From: an uncultured beta proteobacterium
Lineage (GTDB): Bacteria > Pseudomonadota > Gammaproteobacteria > Burkholderiales > Burkholderiaceae_C
Direction: 5' to 3'
Length of the DNA: 64,000 nucleotides
Assembly (NCBI GenBank): GCA_903938815.1
Contig: CAJAES010000040.1
Span: 1-64,000, forward strand
Each line of letters opens with the position of its first letter. Positions within the stretch are counted from its first letter, which is position 1. Under the pieces are notes generated by a model. The model did no database searches, had not been told where the DNA came from, and saw nothing but the letters and a program-made list of their open reading frames with translations. This document shows, one piece after another, positions 8,238 to 15,901 of this stretch. The position numbers and the translations under genes were made by a program.

Positions 8238-9685
8238 CGGCCGCGCCCCGCATCATCGAGACCGACGTCGCGATCATCGGCGCGGGCACCGCCGGCATGA
8301 CGGCCTTTCGCGCTGCGCGTGAGCACACCGACCGCGTGCTCGTCATCGAAGGCGGTGTCTACGGCACCACCTGCGCCCGCGTCGGCTGCATGCCCAGCAA
8401 GCTGCTGGTCGCGGCGGCCGACGCCGCGCACGGCATCGCCGCGGCCGCGCGATTCGGCGTGCTCGCCGGCCCCGCCCGCGTGGACGGCCGCGCCGTGATG
8501 AACCGCGTGCGGTCCGAACGCGACCGCTTCGTGGGCTTCGTGCTGGAGGCCGTCGAGGCCTGGCCCGCCGGGCACCGGTTGCAGGGCCAGGCGCGCTTCA
8601 TCGACGACCACACCCTGGCCGTCGGCGATGCACAGGTGCAGGCCGCGCGCATCGTCATCGCCACCGGGTCCAGCCCGGTGGTGCCCGCCGGGTGGCGCGA
8701 GGCGCTGGGCGACCGTGTCATCGTCAACGACGACGTCTTCGCCTGGCAGGACCTGCCGCGTTCCGTGGCCGTGGTCGGCGCCGGCGTCATCGGGCTCGAA
8801 CTGGCGCAGGCGCTGCACCGTCTGGGCGTGCGCGTGCGGCTGTATGGCCGCGGGCCGCGCCTGGGCCCGCTCACCGACCCGGCGCTCCAGGCCCTGGGCC
8901 GGACGGTGCTGGGTGCCTCGCTGCCGATGACGCTGGATGCGCAGCACCTGGCGCCGAGCCGCGCAGGCGATGCCGTGCTCATGCGGGCCACCGGAGCCGA
9001 CGGCAGCGTGCACGAGGAAAGCTTCGAGTGGCTGCTCGCCGCCACCGGCCGCCGCGCGAACGTGGACGGGATCGGCCTGGAGCGGACCACCCTACCGCTG
9101 GACCCGGCGGGCGTCCCGGTGTTCGACCGCCGCACCGCGCAGGTGGGCACGCGGCCCGTGTTCATCGCCGGCGACGCGGCCGAAGACTGCCCACTGCTGC
9201 ACGAGGCCGCCGACGAAGGCCGCATCGCCGGTGACAACGCCGGCCGCTGGCCGGACGTGCGCGTGCACCCGCGCCGCGCCCCGCTGGCCGTGGTCTTCAG
9301 CGACCCCCAGATCGCATTGGCCGGCGCCAGCCATGCCGACCTGCTGCGCGCCGGCACGCATTTCCAGACCGGGCGCGTTTCCTTCGAGGACCAGGGCCGC
9401 AGCCGAGTGATGGGCCGCAACCAGGGCGCTCTGCACGTGTACGGCGAAGTCGAGACGGGCCGCTTCCTGGGCGCCGAGATGCTGGGCCCGGCGGCCGAGC
9501 ACATCGGCCACCTGCTGGCGTGGTCGGTTCAGCGCGGCGACACCGTCCAGCACATGCTCGACAGCCCCTTCTATCACCCGGTGGTGGAGGAAGGCCTGCG
9601 CACCGCGCTGCGCGAGCTGCACCGCGCCTTGCGCATGGGCCCACCGCCCGTGCCGCGCTGCATGGACTGCGGGCCCGGCGGCTGA
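8234..9685 (+). CDS. Dihydrolipoyl dehydrogenase-like pyridine nucleotide-disulfide oxidoreductase
   Basis: 483 residues with both dinucleotide folds: FAD motif IIGAGTAGM (about 14-22) and an NAD motif VVGAGVIGLELAQAL near 177. The redox-active pair is C47/C52 in TTCARVGCMPSK. The C-terminal dimer domain carries the FYHPVVEEGL histidine-glutamate pair of lipoamide dehydrogenases. The protein ends in an extra CMDCGPGG tail with a CxxC, not usual for E3. GTG start, coupled to the bicupin. No E1/E2 or glycine-cleavage genes are near; instead iorAB-like and sox genes follow, so a thiol/disulfide role in that unit is possible. Fold and active site are seen; the physiological disulfide is inferred. 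Confidence 0.85.
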   Translation: MTAAPRIIETDVAIIGAGTAGMTAFRAAREHTDRVLVIEGGVYGTTCARVGCMPSKLLVAAADAAHGIAAAARFGVLAGPARVDGRAVMNRVRSERDRFVGFVLEAVEAWPAGHRLQGQARFIDDHTLAVGDAQVQAARIVIATGSSPVVPAGWREALGDRVIVNDDVFAWQDLPRSVAVVGAGVIGLELAQALHRLGVRVRLYGRGPRLGPLTDPALQALGRTVLGASLPMTLDAQHLAPSRAGDAVLMRATGADGSVHEESFEWLLAATGRRANVDGIGLERTTLPLDPAGVPVFDRRTAQVGTRPVFIAGDAAEDCPLLHEAADEGRIAGDNAGRWPDVRVHPRRAPLAVVFSDPQIALAGASHADLLRAGTHFQTGRVSFEDQGRSRVMGRNQGALHVYGEVETGRFLGAEMLGPAAEHIGHLLAWSVQRGDTVQHMLDSPFYHPVVEEGLRTALRELHRALRMGPPPVPRCMDCGPGG

Positions 9686-9775
9686 TCGGGCCCTGGCCCC
9701 GCACCCGACCGGATTGCAGGGTCATCCATCGCGACGCATCATCCGATCGCCCAACAAGAACCCAGGAGACCCGGT

Positions 9776-10273
9776 ATGGCCCAGATCCACGTCAACGGCA
9801 GCGTGCGACAGCACGACGCGGAGCCCGACACCCCCTTGCTGTGGGTGCTGCGCGAGCAGCTGGGCCTCACCGGGACGAAGTACGGCTGCGGCGTGGCGCA
9901 GTGCGGTTCCTGCACGGTGCACATCGACGGCGCCGCGGTGCGCAGCTGCGTGCTGCCAGTCTCCGCCGTGCAGCCGGGCCAGAAGGTCACCACCATCGAA
10001 GGCCTGTCGCCCGACGGCGGCCACGCGCTGCAGAAGGCGTGGGTGGCGCTGGACGTCCCGCAGTGCGGCTACTGCCAGAGCGGCATGCTGATGGCCGCCG
10101 CCGCGCTGCTGAAGGAGAAGCCGCAGCCCACCGATGCCGATATCGACGCCGCCATCACCAACATCTGCCGCTGCGGCACCTACAACCGCGTGAAGGCCGG
10201 CATCCGGCAGGCTGCGGGCGTCACCCGCACGGCCGAGGTGCAGGTCATTCACCTGAAGCGGAGCCAGGCATGA
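9776..10273 (+). CDS. iorA: (2Fe-2S)-binding subunit of an IorA-type molybdenum hydroxylase
   Basis: 165 residues. The N-terminal plant-type ferredoxin domain has [15 protein letters not shown] plus a fourth Cys. The C-terminal four-helix domain has CGYCQSGM and ICRCGTY for the second 2Fe-2S centre. This is the small electron-transfer subunit of xanthine-oxidase-family enzymes such as isoquinoline 1-oxidoreductase and periplasmic aldehyde dehydrogenases. An AGGAGA ribosome binding site sits about 8 bases before the ATG. The stop overlaps the next ATG (ATGA), fixing the start of the molybdenum subunit. Family is certain; the symbol is by analogy and the substrate is unknown. Confidence 0.9.
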   Translation: MAQIHVNGSVRQHDAEPDTPLLWVLREQLGLTGTKYGCGVAQCGSCTVHIDGAAVRSCVLPVSAVQPGQKVTTIEGLSPDGGHALQKAWVALDVPQCGYCQSGMLMAAAALLKEKPQPTDADIDAAITNICRCGTYNRVKAGIRQAAGVTRTAEVQVIHLKRSQA

Positions 10274-12438
10274 ACGTCGAACTCTCCCGCCGCGCATTCA
10301 TGGGCAGCGCCGCCGCGGCCGGCGCCTTTGTCTTCGGATTCCCGACCCAGGCCGACGCGCAGGGCGCGCCGGCCGAGGTCAACGCCTGGGTCGTCGTCAA
10401 GCCCGACGAAACGGTGGTCATCCGAATCGCGCGTTCCGAGATGGGGCAGGGCTCGCTCACCGGGCTGGCGCAGCTGGTGGCCGAGGAGCTGGCCTGCGAC
10501 TGGACCCGCGTCACGACCGAGTACCCCACGCCGGGCCAGAACCTCGCGCGCCAGCGCGTGTGGGGCAACTTCTCCACCGGCGGCAGCCGCGGCATCCGCG
10601 AATCGCAGGAATACGTGCGCAAGGGCGGTGCTGCCGCACGGATGATGCTGGTGCAGGCCGCCGCCGACGGCTGGCAGGTGCCGGCCGCCGAATGCCGCGC
10701 CCAGAAGGGCGTGATCACGCACCCGGGCTCGGGCCGCAGCACCACCTACGGCCGTATGGCCGAGGCGGCTGCCAGGTTGAAGGCGCCGACCGAGGTGGCG
10801 CTCAAGGACCCGAAGGACTGGAACCTGGTCGGCCAGCGTCTCGCGCGCCTGGACACCGTGGACAAGACCACGGGCCGTCAGGTCTACGGCGCCGACCTGA
10901 ACCTGCCCGGCCAGCTGAACGCCGCCATCGCGGCCTGCCCGGTGTTCGGCGGCAAGCTCAGGAGCCACGACGCCTCCAAGGTGCTGGGCATGCCCGGCGT
11001 GAAGAAGGTGCTGGTGGTGGGCGACAACGCCGTGGCCGTCGTGGCCGACACCTGGTGGCGCGCGAAGAAGGCGCTCGATGCGCTGCCCGTGCAGTGGGAT
11101 ACCGGCGCCAACGGTGGCGTGCAGCAGTCGGCCGTCAACGCGATGCTGAAGGAAGGCCTGACCGCCACGCAGGCGGCCGTGGGCAACAGCAATGGCGACG
11201 TGGCAGCCGCGCTGGCCGGCGCCGCGCGCCGCATCGAGGCGGTGTATGCCTACCCGCACCAGAACCACGCGACCATGGAGCCGATGAACGCCACGGCCCG
11301 CTGGACGCCCGAGCGCTGCGAGGTCTGGACTCCCACGCAGAACGGCGAGGCCGCGCTGGCCGCCACCGCTGCCGCCGCCGGGCTGCCGCCCGCCCAGTGC
11401 GAGGTCTACAAGATCCACCTGGGCGGCGGGTTCGGCCGCCGCGGCGCGGTGCACGACTGGGTGCGCCAGGCGGTGCTCATCGCCCGGCAGATGCCCGGCA
11501 CGCCCGTGAAGCTGCTGTGGTCGCGCGAGGAGGACATGACCCAGGGCCTGTACCACCCGATCACGCAGTGCAAGCTCACCGCGGGCCTGGACGACAAGGG
11601 CCAGCTCACCGCGCTGCACATGCGCATCTCGGGCCAGAGCATCCTGGCCGGGCTGTTTCCGCAGAACGTGCGCGACGGCAAGGACCCGGTGGTCTTCCAG
11701 GGCCTGAACAACGGCGGCGGCGAAGCCATGATCGGCTACAGCGTGCCCAACCTGCTGATCGACCACGCCATGCGCAACCCGCATGTGCCGCCGGGCTTCT
11801 GGCGCGGGGTGAACCTGAACCAGAACACGGTCTACCTGGAGTGCTTCCTCGACGAGGTGGCGCATGCCACGAAGCAGGACCCGCTGACCCTGCGCCGCAC
11901 GCTGATGAAGAGCCACCCCAAGCACCAGGCGGTGCTGGACGCGGTGGCGCAGCGCGTGGGCTGGGGCCGGCCCGCACCGGACGTGAACGGCCAGAAGGTC
12001 TTTCGCGGCCTCGCGCAGACGCATGGCTTCGGCAGCTACGTGGCGGCCTGCGCCGAGGTGAGCGTGAGCGCCGACGGCGTGCTCAAGGTGCACCGCATCG
12101 TGGCGGCCACCGACTGCGGCCACGCGGTGAACCCGCAGCAGATCGAGGCGCAGGTCGAGGGCAGCTTCGTCTACGGCCTGACGGCCGCGCTGTACGGGGA
12201 ATGCACCGTGAAGGACGGCGCCATCGTTCAGAAGAACTTCGACACCTACCCGATGATGCGCCTGGCCGAGATGCCCAAGGTCGAGACCATCGTGATGGCG
12301 TCGGGCGGCTTCTGGGGCGGGGTGGGCGAGCCCACCATCGCGGTGGCGGCGCCGGCCGTGCTGAACGCGATCTTCGCGGCCACGGGCAAGCGCATCCGCG
12401 AGCTGCCGCTGTCGCAGCACAGCCTGAAGCGTGCCTGA
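10270..12438 (+). CDS. iorB: Molybdopterin-binding subunit of an IorB-type molybdenum hydroxylase, Tat-exported
   Basis: 722 residues. A twin-arginine leader ([13 protein letters not shown]) at the N terminus is followed by an AxA-like cleavage region, placing the enzyme in the periplasm. The [14 protein letters not shown] and GGGFGRR segments and the GVGEPT block near the C terminus are cofactor-binding elements of the xanthine dehydrogenase family. The FAD subunit is absent, as in IorAB and other cytochrome-c-linked members. In related operons a cytochrome c accepts the electrons. Here the next gene is a monohaem cytochrome of SoxX type overlapping by 8 bp, which could serve that role. The substrate is unknown. 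Confidence 0.9.
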   Translation: MNVELSRRAFMGSAAAAGAFVFGFPTQADAQGAPAEVNAWVVVKPDETVVIRIARSEMGQGSLTGLAQLVAEELACDWTRVTTEYPTPGQNLARQRVWGNFSTGGSRGIRESQEYVRKGGAAARMMLVQAAADGWQVPAAECRAQKGVITHPGSGRSTTYGRMAEAAARLKAPTEVALKDPKDWNLVGQRLARLDTVDKTTGRQVYGADLNLPGQLNAAIAACPVFGGKLRSHDASKVLGMPGVKKVLVVGDNAVAVVADTWWRAKKALDALPVQWDTGANGGVQQSAVNAMLKEGLTATQAAVGNSNGDVAAALAGAARRIEAVYAYPHQNHATMEPMNATARWTPERCEVWTPTQNGEAALAATAAAAGLPPAQCEVYKIHLGGGFGRRGAVHDWVRQAVLIARQMPGTPVKLLWSREEDMTQGLYHPITQCKLTAGLDDKGQLTALHMRISGQSILAGLFPQNVRDGKDPVVFQGLNNGGGEAMIGYSVPNLLIDHAMRNPHVPPGFWRGVNLNQNTVYLECFLDEVAHATKQDPLTLRRTLMKSHPKHQAVLDAVAQRVGWGRPAPDVNGQKVFRGLAQTHGFGSYVAACAEVSVSADGVLKVHRIVAATDCGHAVNPQQIEAQVEGSFVYGLTAALYGECTVKDGAIVQKNFDTYPMMRLAEMPKVETIVMASGGFWGGVGEPTIAVAAPAVLNAIFAATGKRIRELPLSQHSLKRA

Positions 12439-12835
12439 GCTGGCGTCGATGGTGCTGGCCGCGGCGCTGGTGGGCGGCCCGCTGTCGAGCGACGCGCCGG
12501 TGCCCGCCTCGCTGGCGGGCAACCCGGTGCGCGGCCAGCAGATCGCCACCAGCCGCAGCGTGGGCTTGTGCGTGCTGTGCCATGCCGTGCCCGGCGTGCC
12601 GGCCGCGCACGCCGGCACGCTGGGCCCTGACCTCGCCGGTGTGGGCGCGCGCCACACGCGGGCGGCGCTGCGCGAGCGTGTGCTGTACCCCGAACGCTTC
12701 AACGTACAGACCGTGATGCCGTCGCCCGTGCGCACCGATGGGCTGCACCGCGTGGCGGCCGCCCGCGAGGGCCGGCCGCTGCTGGACGCGCAGCAGGTGG
12801 AAGACCTGCTGTCCTGGCTGGAGACCCTGAAATGA
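12431..12835 (+). CDS. soxX: SoxX-type monohaem cytochrome c
   Basis: 134 residues. The haem site is C47-x-x-C50-H51 (CVLCH). A GPDLAGVGARHTRAALRERVLYPERFN block and an axial methionine (M96, in VMPSP) match SoxX. In the Sox pathway SoxX pairs with SoxA to form the SoxAX cytochrome that oxidatively attaches thiosulfate to SoxYZ. The GTG start overlaps the end of the iorB-like gene by 8 bp, and the short N terminus (ASMVLAAALVGGPLSS) is a weak signal peptide. A methionine at codon 7 is an alternative start. The stop overlaps the soxY ATG. Confidence 0.85.
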   Translation: MPELASMVLAAALVGGPLSSDAPVPASLAGNPVRGQQIATSRSVGLCVLCHAVPGVPAAHAGTLGPDLAGVGARHTRAALRERVLYPERFNVQTVMPSPVRTDGLHRVAAAREGRPLLDAQQVEDLLSWLETLK

Positions 12836-13263
12836 TGCACCGCCGTGCGGCCCTGGCCGGCCTGCTGGTCGCCGTGGTCACGGCCGCTCGCGCCGCGGAG
12901 CCCACGCTGGAGGCCGCGGTGCGCGCCTGGGCTGCGGGCGCCACCCCGCGCGATGGCCGCGTGCGCCTGGAGATCGCCGAACTGGTGGAGAACGGCAACG
13001 CCGTGCCGCTGACCGTGCGCGTGGACAGCCCCATGACCGCCGCCGACCACGTGGTAGAGATCGCGCTCTTCAACCAGCGCAACCCGCAGCGCGACATCGC
13101 GCGCTTCACGCTCGGGCCCGCCAGCGGCCGCGCCGAGGTGTCCGTGCGCATCCGGCTGGCCACCAGCCAGCAGATCGTGGCGCTGGCGCGCCTGAGTGAC
13201 GGCAGCGTCTGGCAGCAGCGCGTGGACATCCTCGTCACGCTCGCCGCGTGCGTGGAGGGCTAG
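12832..13263 (+). CDS. soxY: SoxY-like sulfur carrier with atypical C-terminal arm
   Basis: 143 residues. The start (MMHRRAALAGLLVAVVTAARA) has an Arg pair and a hydrophobic leader. The body has the SoxY immunoglobulin-like pattern (LVENGNAVPLTVRVDSPM, VVEIALFNQRNPQRDIARF). Canonical SoxY ends in a flexible GGCGG arm whose cysteine carries the sulfur intermediate. This protein ends in LAACVEG, keeping a single cysteine (C140) but losing the glycines and adding three residues after the alanines. The translation is coupled to soxX (ATGA). Either the arm works with altered geometry or the protein has a different cargo. Identity is confident; function is uncertain. Confidence 0.82.
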   Translation: MMHRRAALAGLLVAVVTAARAAEPTLEAAVRAWAAGATPRDGRVRLEIAELVENGNAVPLTVRVDSPMTAADHVVEIALFNQRNPQRDIARFTLGPASGRAEVSVRIRLATSQQIVALARLSDGSVWQQRVDILVTLAACVEG

Positions 13264-13305
13264 AGGCATGGGTCTGTGTCTCTTCGCCTCGCCTGAGGAC
13301 CGCCG

Positions 13306-13320
13306 CTTGCGCGGCGCAAG
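13306..13320. other. Short hairpin between soxY and soxZ
   Basis: CTTGCG and CGCAAG arms (6 bp each, 3-base loop) lie in the only gap (66 bp) inside the sox gene run, 9 bases before the soxZ GTG. It may modulate translation of soxZ or stabilise the upstream message. No T-run follows, so it is not a terminator. Confidence 0.35.
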
Positions 13321-13329
13321 GGAGTTCCA

Positions 13330-13656
13330 GTGAGCACCGCACGCGCGCTCATCCACCTGCCTGCGGCCATCGAGCGCGGCAGCGTGTTCGAGATCCGAAC
13401 CACCATCGCCCACCCGATGGAAACCGGCCACCGTCGCGACAGCGCCGGCGTGCTGCTGCCGCGCGACGTCGTCACGCGCTTCGAGTGCCGGCTCGACGGT
13501 GTGCTGGTCTTCGCCGCCGACCTGCACCCGGCCATCGCGGCCAACCCCTATCTCGCGTTCACGCTGCGCGCCGAACGCCCCGGCGAGCTGAGCTTCCTGT
13601 GGGAGGGCGACCGCGGGTTCCGCCACCAGGAGACGCGGCGGCTCGCCTTCGCATGA
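13330..13656 (+). CDS. soxZ: SoxZ-like protein, partner of SoxY
   Basis: 108 residues with no signal peptide, as usual for SoxZ, which is co-exported with SoxY. Conserved features: FEIRTTIAHPMETGHRRD near residues 19-37, then VTRFECRLDGVLVF and LRAERPGELSFLWEGDRG. SoxZ forms the SoxYZ heterodimer that presents the carrier arm. It starts with GTG (an AGGG-like element is present but weak), 66 bp after soxY. The stop overlaps the soxA ATG (ATGA). Length and motifs are normal, which makes the altered SoxY tail more notable. Confidence 0.88.
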   Translation: MSTARALIHLPAAIERGSVFEIRTTIAHPMETGHRRDSAGVLLPRDVVTRFECRLDGVLVFAADLHPAIAANPYLAFTLRAERPGELSFLWEGDRGFRHQETRRLAFA

Positions 13657-14522
13657 GGGCCGGCGCCGTGGCCTTCTGGTTGTCGTTGTTGCCCTTGCTG
13701 CCCTTGCTGCCCTTGCTGCCCTTGCGGCGCACGCTGCGCTTGCTGCCCGTGCTGCTGCTCGCAGCCGGCGCTGCCGAGGCGCAGGACGCCCGGCGCCCGG
13801 GCTCCCACTTCATGAGCCCGCCCTTGCAGACCCTGCAGCGCGACCTGACCCAGCACCCGGGGCAACTGTCCGTGGCCGAAGGGGAGGCGCTCTGGACGCG
13901 CCCTGCCGCCAACGGGCGGCGCTGCGCCGATTGCCATGCCGCCGTCCCGGCCGTGGCGGCGAACTACCCGGCGGCGCTGGCTGCCGCAGCGCCTGGCCCC
14001 GCGCCGCAGGGTGCTGCACACAGCTCCGTGACGGGCGCTTCCGCCGTGCGCCCGCTCACACTGGCCGCCCGCATCGACGCCTGTCGCCAGCAGCATCTGC
14101 AACAACCGGCGGAAGGCCCCGACGGCCCGGCCGTGCTGGCGCTGCAGGCCCTGGTGTCGCAGCGCAGCCAGGGCCTGCCGGTGCGTTTCGACGCCGCGCT
14201 GGACGCCTGGGCCGCACGCGGCCAGAGCCTGTGGCAGCAACGCTTCGGCCAGTTGAACCTGTCCTGCGCGCAATGCCACGACGAGCGTGCCGGGCAGCGC
14301 CTGGGCGGAGCCGCCATACCGCAGGCGCACCCCACCGGCTACCCGATCTATCGGCTCGAGTGGCAGGGCATGGGCTCGCTGCAGCGCCGCCTGCGCGGCT
14401 GCCTCACGGGCGTGCGCGCCGAAGCCTTCGCACCCGGCGCCGATGAATGGCTGGCGCTCGAGGCCTGGCTCACGAAGCGCGCAGCGGGCATGGCCTGGGA
14501 GGGCGTGGCGCTGCGGCCCTGA
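13653..14522 (+). CDS. soxA: SoxA-type dihaem cytochrome c
   Basis: 289 residues. The signal peptide contains a run of LPL repeats encoded by a 9-bp tandem repeat and ends near AGAAEAQ. Two haem sites are visible: C91-x-x-C94-H95 and C205-x-x-C208-H209. C144 (in DACRQQ) and C250 (in RGCLTG, followed by VRAEAF) match the axial cysteine ligands of SoxA, the second being the persulfide site of the active haem. The catalytic parts of SoxAX are therefore complete. It is the last gene of the run; soxB and soxCD are absent from the window. The next gene is convergent. Confidence 0.88.
   Translation: MRAGAVAFWLSLLPLLPLLPLLPLRRTLRLLPVLLLAAGAAEAQDARRPGSHFMSPPLQTLQRDLTQHPGQLSVAEGEALWTRPAANGRRCADCHAAVPAVAANYPAALAAAAPGPAPQGAAHSSVTGASAVRPLTLAARIDACRQQHLQQPAEGPDGPAVLALQALVSQRSQGLPVRFDAALDAWAARGQSLWQQRFGQLNLSCAQCHDERAGQRLGGAAIPQAHPTGYPIYRLEWQGMGSLQRRLRGCLTGVRAEAFAPGADEWLALEAWLTKRAAGMAWEGVALRP
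13690..13727 (+). repeat. 9-bp in-frame tandem repeat in the soxA leader
   Basis: Units of cccttgctg repeat three times with a degenerate fourth (cccttgcgg), coding LPL-type triplets in the hydrophobic core of the SoxA signal peptide. Unit gain or loss would change leader length by three residues without a frameshift. Confidence 0.85.
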
Positions 14523-14590
14523 GCGGTCGGCCCGCCCCTGTGCCCGATTTCCTTCAGCGGCAGGGAGGTGAAGATCGACCGGCTTGCCCG

Positions 14591-15181
14591 TCAGGCCAGC
14601 AGCCGGCGCCGGATCTCCAGCGGGTCCAGTTCCGTCAGCGGCAGTGCGCCGCCGTCCGGGATGCCGACCTGCGTGGCGTTGAGCAGCATCGACACCATCA
14701 CGTAGGTGCCCGACAGCACGGTGATGTCGATCACCGCCTGCTCGCCCATGGCGTCCACCGCCTGTTGCCACAGCGCGTCGGGCACGCGGTGGTTCAGGCT
14801 CAACTGCAGGCAGTAGTCGAAGACCAGGCGTTCGTCGTCGCGCATCGAGGCCGGGCGGCGGCATTCGCGCAGGTCGGCGGTCACGGCTTCCGACAGGCCC
14901 GCGCGGTGCGCGATGGGTTCGTGCGCCCACCATTCGTACTGCGCGTTCGACAGCCGCGCCTGGATCAGGATCGCGAACTCGTTGAGCCGCTTCTCGACCG
15001 TGGTGCGAAAGCGCAGGTAGTCCAGCAGATCGAAGCAGCGGCGCGCCATCTCGGGGCTGCGCAGCAGGGCGTTGTAGGGGCCGCCGAGCTTGGCGCTCGA
15101 GACCTTCAGGATGTCGTCGGCGAGCGGCCGCACCGATTCGGGCAGCGACTCGTAGCTCAGTTGGGGCAGGCGTTCTGTCAT
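14591..15181 (-). CDS. Carboxymuconolactone decarboxylase family protein
   Basis: 196 residues from the ATG at 15181. Open sequence extends 21 codons upstream but that segment looks non-coding. The CMD core is present: GGPYNALLRSPEMARRCFDL, EKRLNEFAILIQARL and AQYEWWAHEPIAHRAGL. The AhpD-type CxxC redox pair is not present, so it belongs to the non-peroxidase branch that includes decarboxylases and uncharacterised proteins. Convergent with soxA (68-bp gap). The VF530 gene lies upstream on the same strand with a 62-bp gap. The substrate is not predictable. Confidence 0.8.
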   Translation of the reverse strand: MTERLPQLSYESLPESVRPLADDILKVSSAKLGGPYNALLRSPEMARRCFDLLDYLRFRTTVEKRLNEFAILIQARLSNAQYEWWAHEPIAHRAGLSEAVTADLRECRRPASMRDDERLVFDYCLQLSLNHRVPDALWQQAVDAMGEQAVIDITVLSGTYVMVSMLLNATQVGIPDGGALPLTELDPLEIRRRLLA

Positions 15182-15243
15182 CGATGCAGTGTCGACGCTG
15201 CCCGGTGCCATGCCAAGCCGGGATAGCCCGGCCGGGCGGCCCA

Positions 15244-15525
15244 TCAGTCCCGGGCGTCGCGCCGCTGTTCGCGCAGCATGAAGAGGTACAGGCTCTCGAC
15301 CTTCTCGCGTGCCCAGGGGGTCTTGCGCAGCATCTTCAGGCTCGACGAGACGCTCGGGTCGCTGGTGAAGCAGCGCAGGGGCACCCTTTCGCCCAGGCCC
15401 GCCCAGCCGTAGTGGTCGGCCAGGGCCGTGACCATCTTCTCGAGCGTGATGCCGTGCAGCGGGTTGCGCGCCTGCTTCGCAGGAACAGCCGCGGGCGCGG
15501 TCGGTCGGGGGGCGTCGTCGTCCAT
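15244..15525 (-). CDS. VF530-like small DNA-binding protein (DUF2132)
   Basis: 93 residues. The conserved block starts at NPLHGITLEKMVTALADHYGW, then RVPLRCFTSDPSVSSSLKML and RKTPWAREKVESLYLF, which is the full VF530 signature. Members are small helical proteins reported to bind DNA. The first 20 residues are an Ala/Pro-rich, probably disordered leader. It is preceded on the same strand by a small hypothetical gene, with a tandem-repeat spacer between them. The role in the cell is not established. Confidence 0.85.
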   Translation of the reverse strand: MDDDAPRPTAPAAVPAKQARNPLHGITLEKMVTALADHYGWAGLGERVPLRCFTSDPSVSSSLKMLRKTPWAREKVESLYLFMLREQRRDARD

Positions 15526-15541
15526 GCGCGATTGTCGCCGC

Positions 15542-15617
15542 CGGGGCGTCAGTCTCGGGGCGTCAGTCGCCGGCCGTCAATCGCCGGGGTCAGTCGCCGG
15601 GGTCAGTCGCCGGCCGA
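15542..15617. repeat. Degenerate 13-15 bp tandem repeat
   Basis: About six units built on cggggcgtcagtcgc (variants cggggtcagtcgc, cggccgtcaatcgc) fill the gap between VF530 and the next leftward gene and overlap that gene's last codons and stop. Confidence 0.85.
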
Positions 15618-15809
15618 CAGCAGCGGCGGCTGGGTCAGGTCGGCGTCGACGTTCATCAGCACGCTGGCCAGTGCGAAGCTCTGCCACAGCGGCGCCGGCA
15701 TCTGGAGGATGGCGTCGGCGGTGCGCGCCTTCACGATCCAGTCGCGGATGTCGGCGTGCTGCCCGGGGCTCAGCAACTTGCGGTTCAGCATCTCGTCGAG
15801 GGTCTGCAC
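15603..15809 (-). CDS. Hypothetical small protein
   Basis: 68 residues: an N-terminal helical stretch (MQTLDEMLNRKLLSPGQHAD), a WIVKARTADAILQMP middle and a MNVDADLTQPPLL tail. Codon use is like the neighbours, and the tail looks structured rather than random. I do not recognise a family. Its last codons overlap a tandem repeat, so the C terminus could vary between strains. It shares the strand with VF530 and may be co-transcribed. Confidence 0.55.
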   Translation of the reverse strand: MQTLDEMLNRKLLSPGQHADIRDWIVKARTADAILQMPAPLWQSFALASVLMNVDADLTQPPLLSAGD

Positions 15810-15901
15810 GTTCTGCCTTTCAGGACGGGGTCTGGCGATGAAGCATCTTGCGTGCCGCGCGGTTCATCGTAGCGGCTGGCGCGGGAGTAGATTCGCTGGA
15901 A

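Noticed and set aside
8234..9685. Mercuric reductase instead of a lipoamide-dehydrogenase-like enzyme
   Set aside because: The redox motif fits either, but there is no N-terminal HMA domain and no paired cysteines at the C terminus of the MerA kind; the FYHPVVEEGL ending fits E3-type enzymes better.
13306..13320. Intrinsic terminator between soxY and soxZ
   Set aside because: The hairpin lacks a T-run and lies inside a clearly coupled gene run.
10249..13626. A 1125-codon open frame on the minus strand opposite iorB and the sox genes
   Set aside because: It is antisense to genes with clear haem, iron-sulfur and molybdopterin motifs, has no recognisable domain and its His/Ala/Arg/Gly-rich composition is that of a GC-rich shadow frame.
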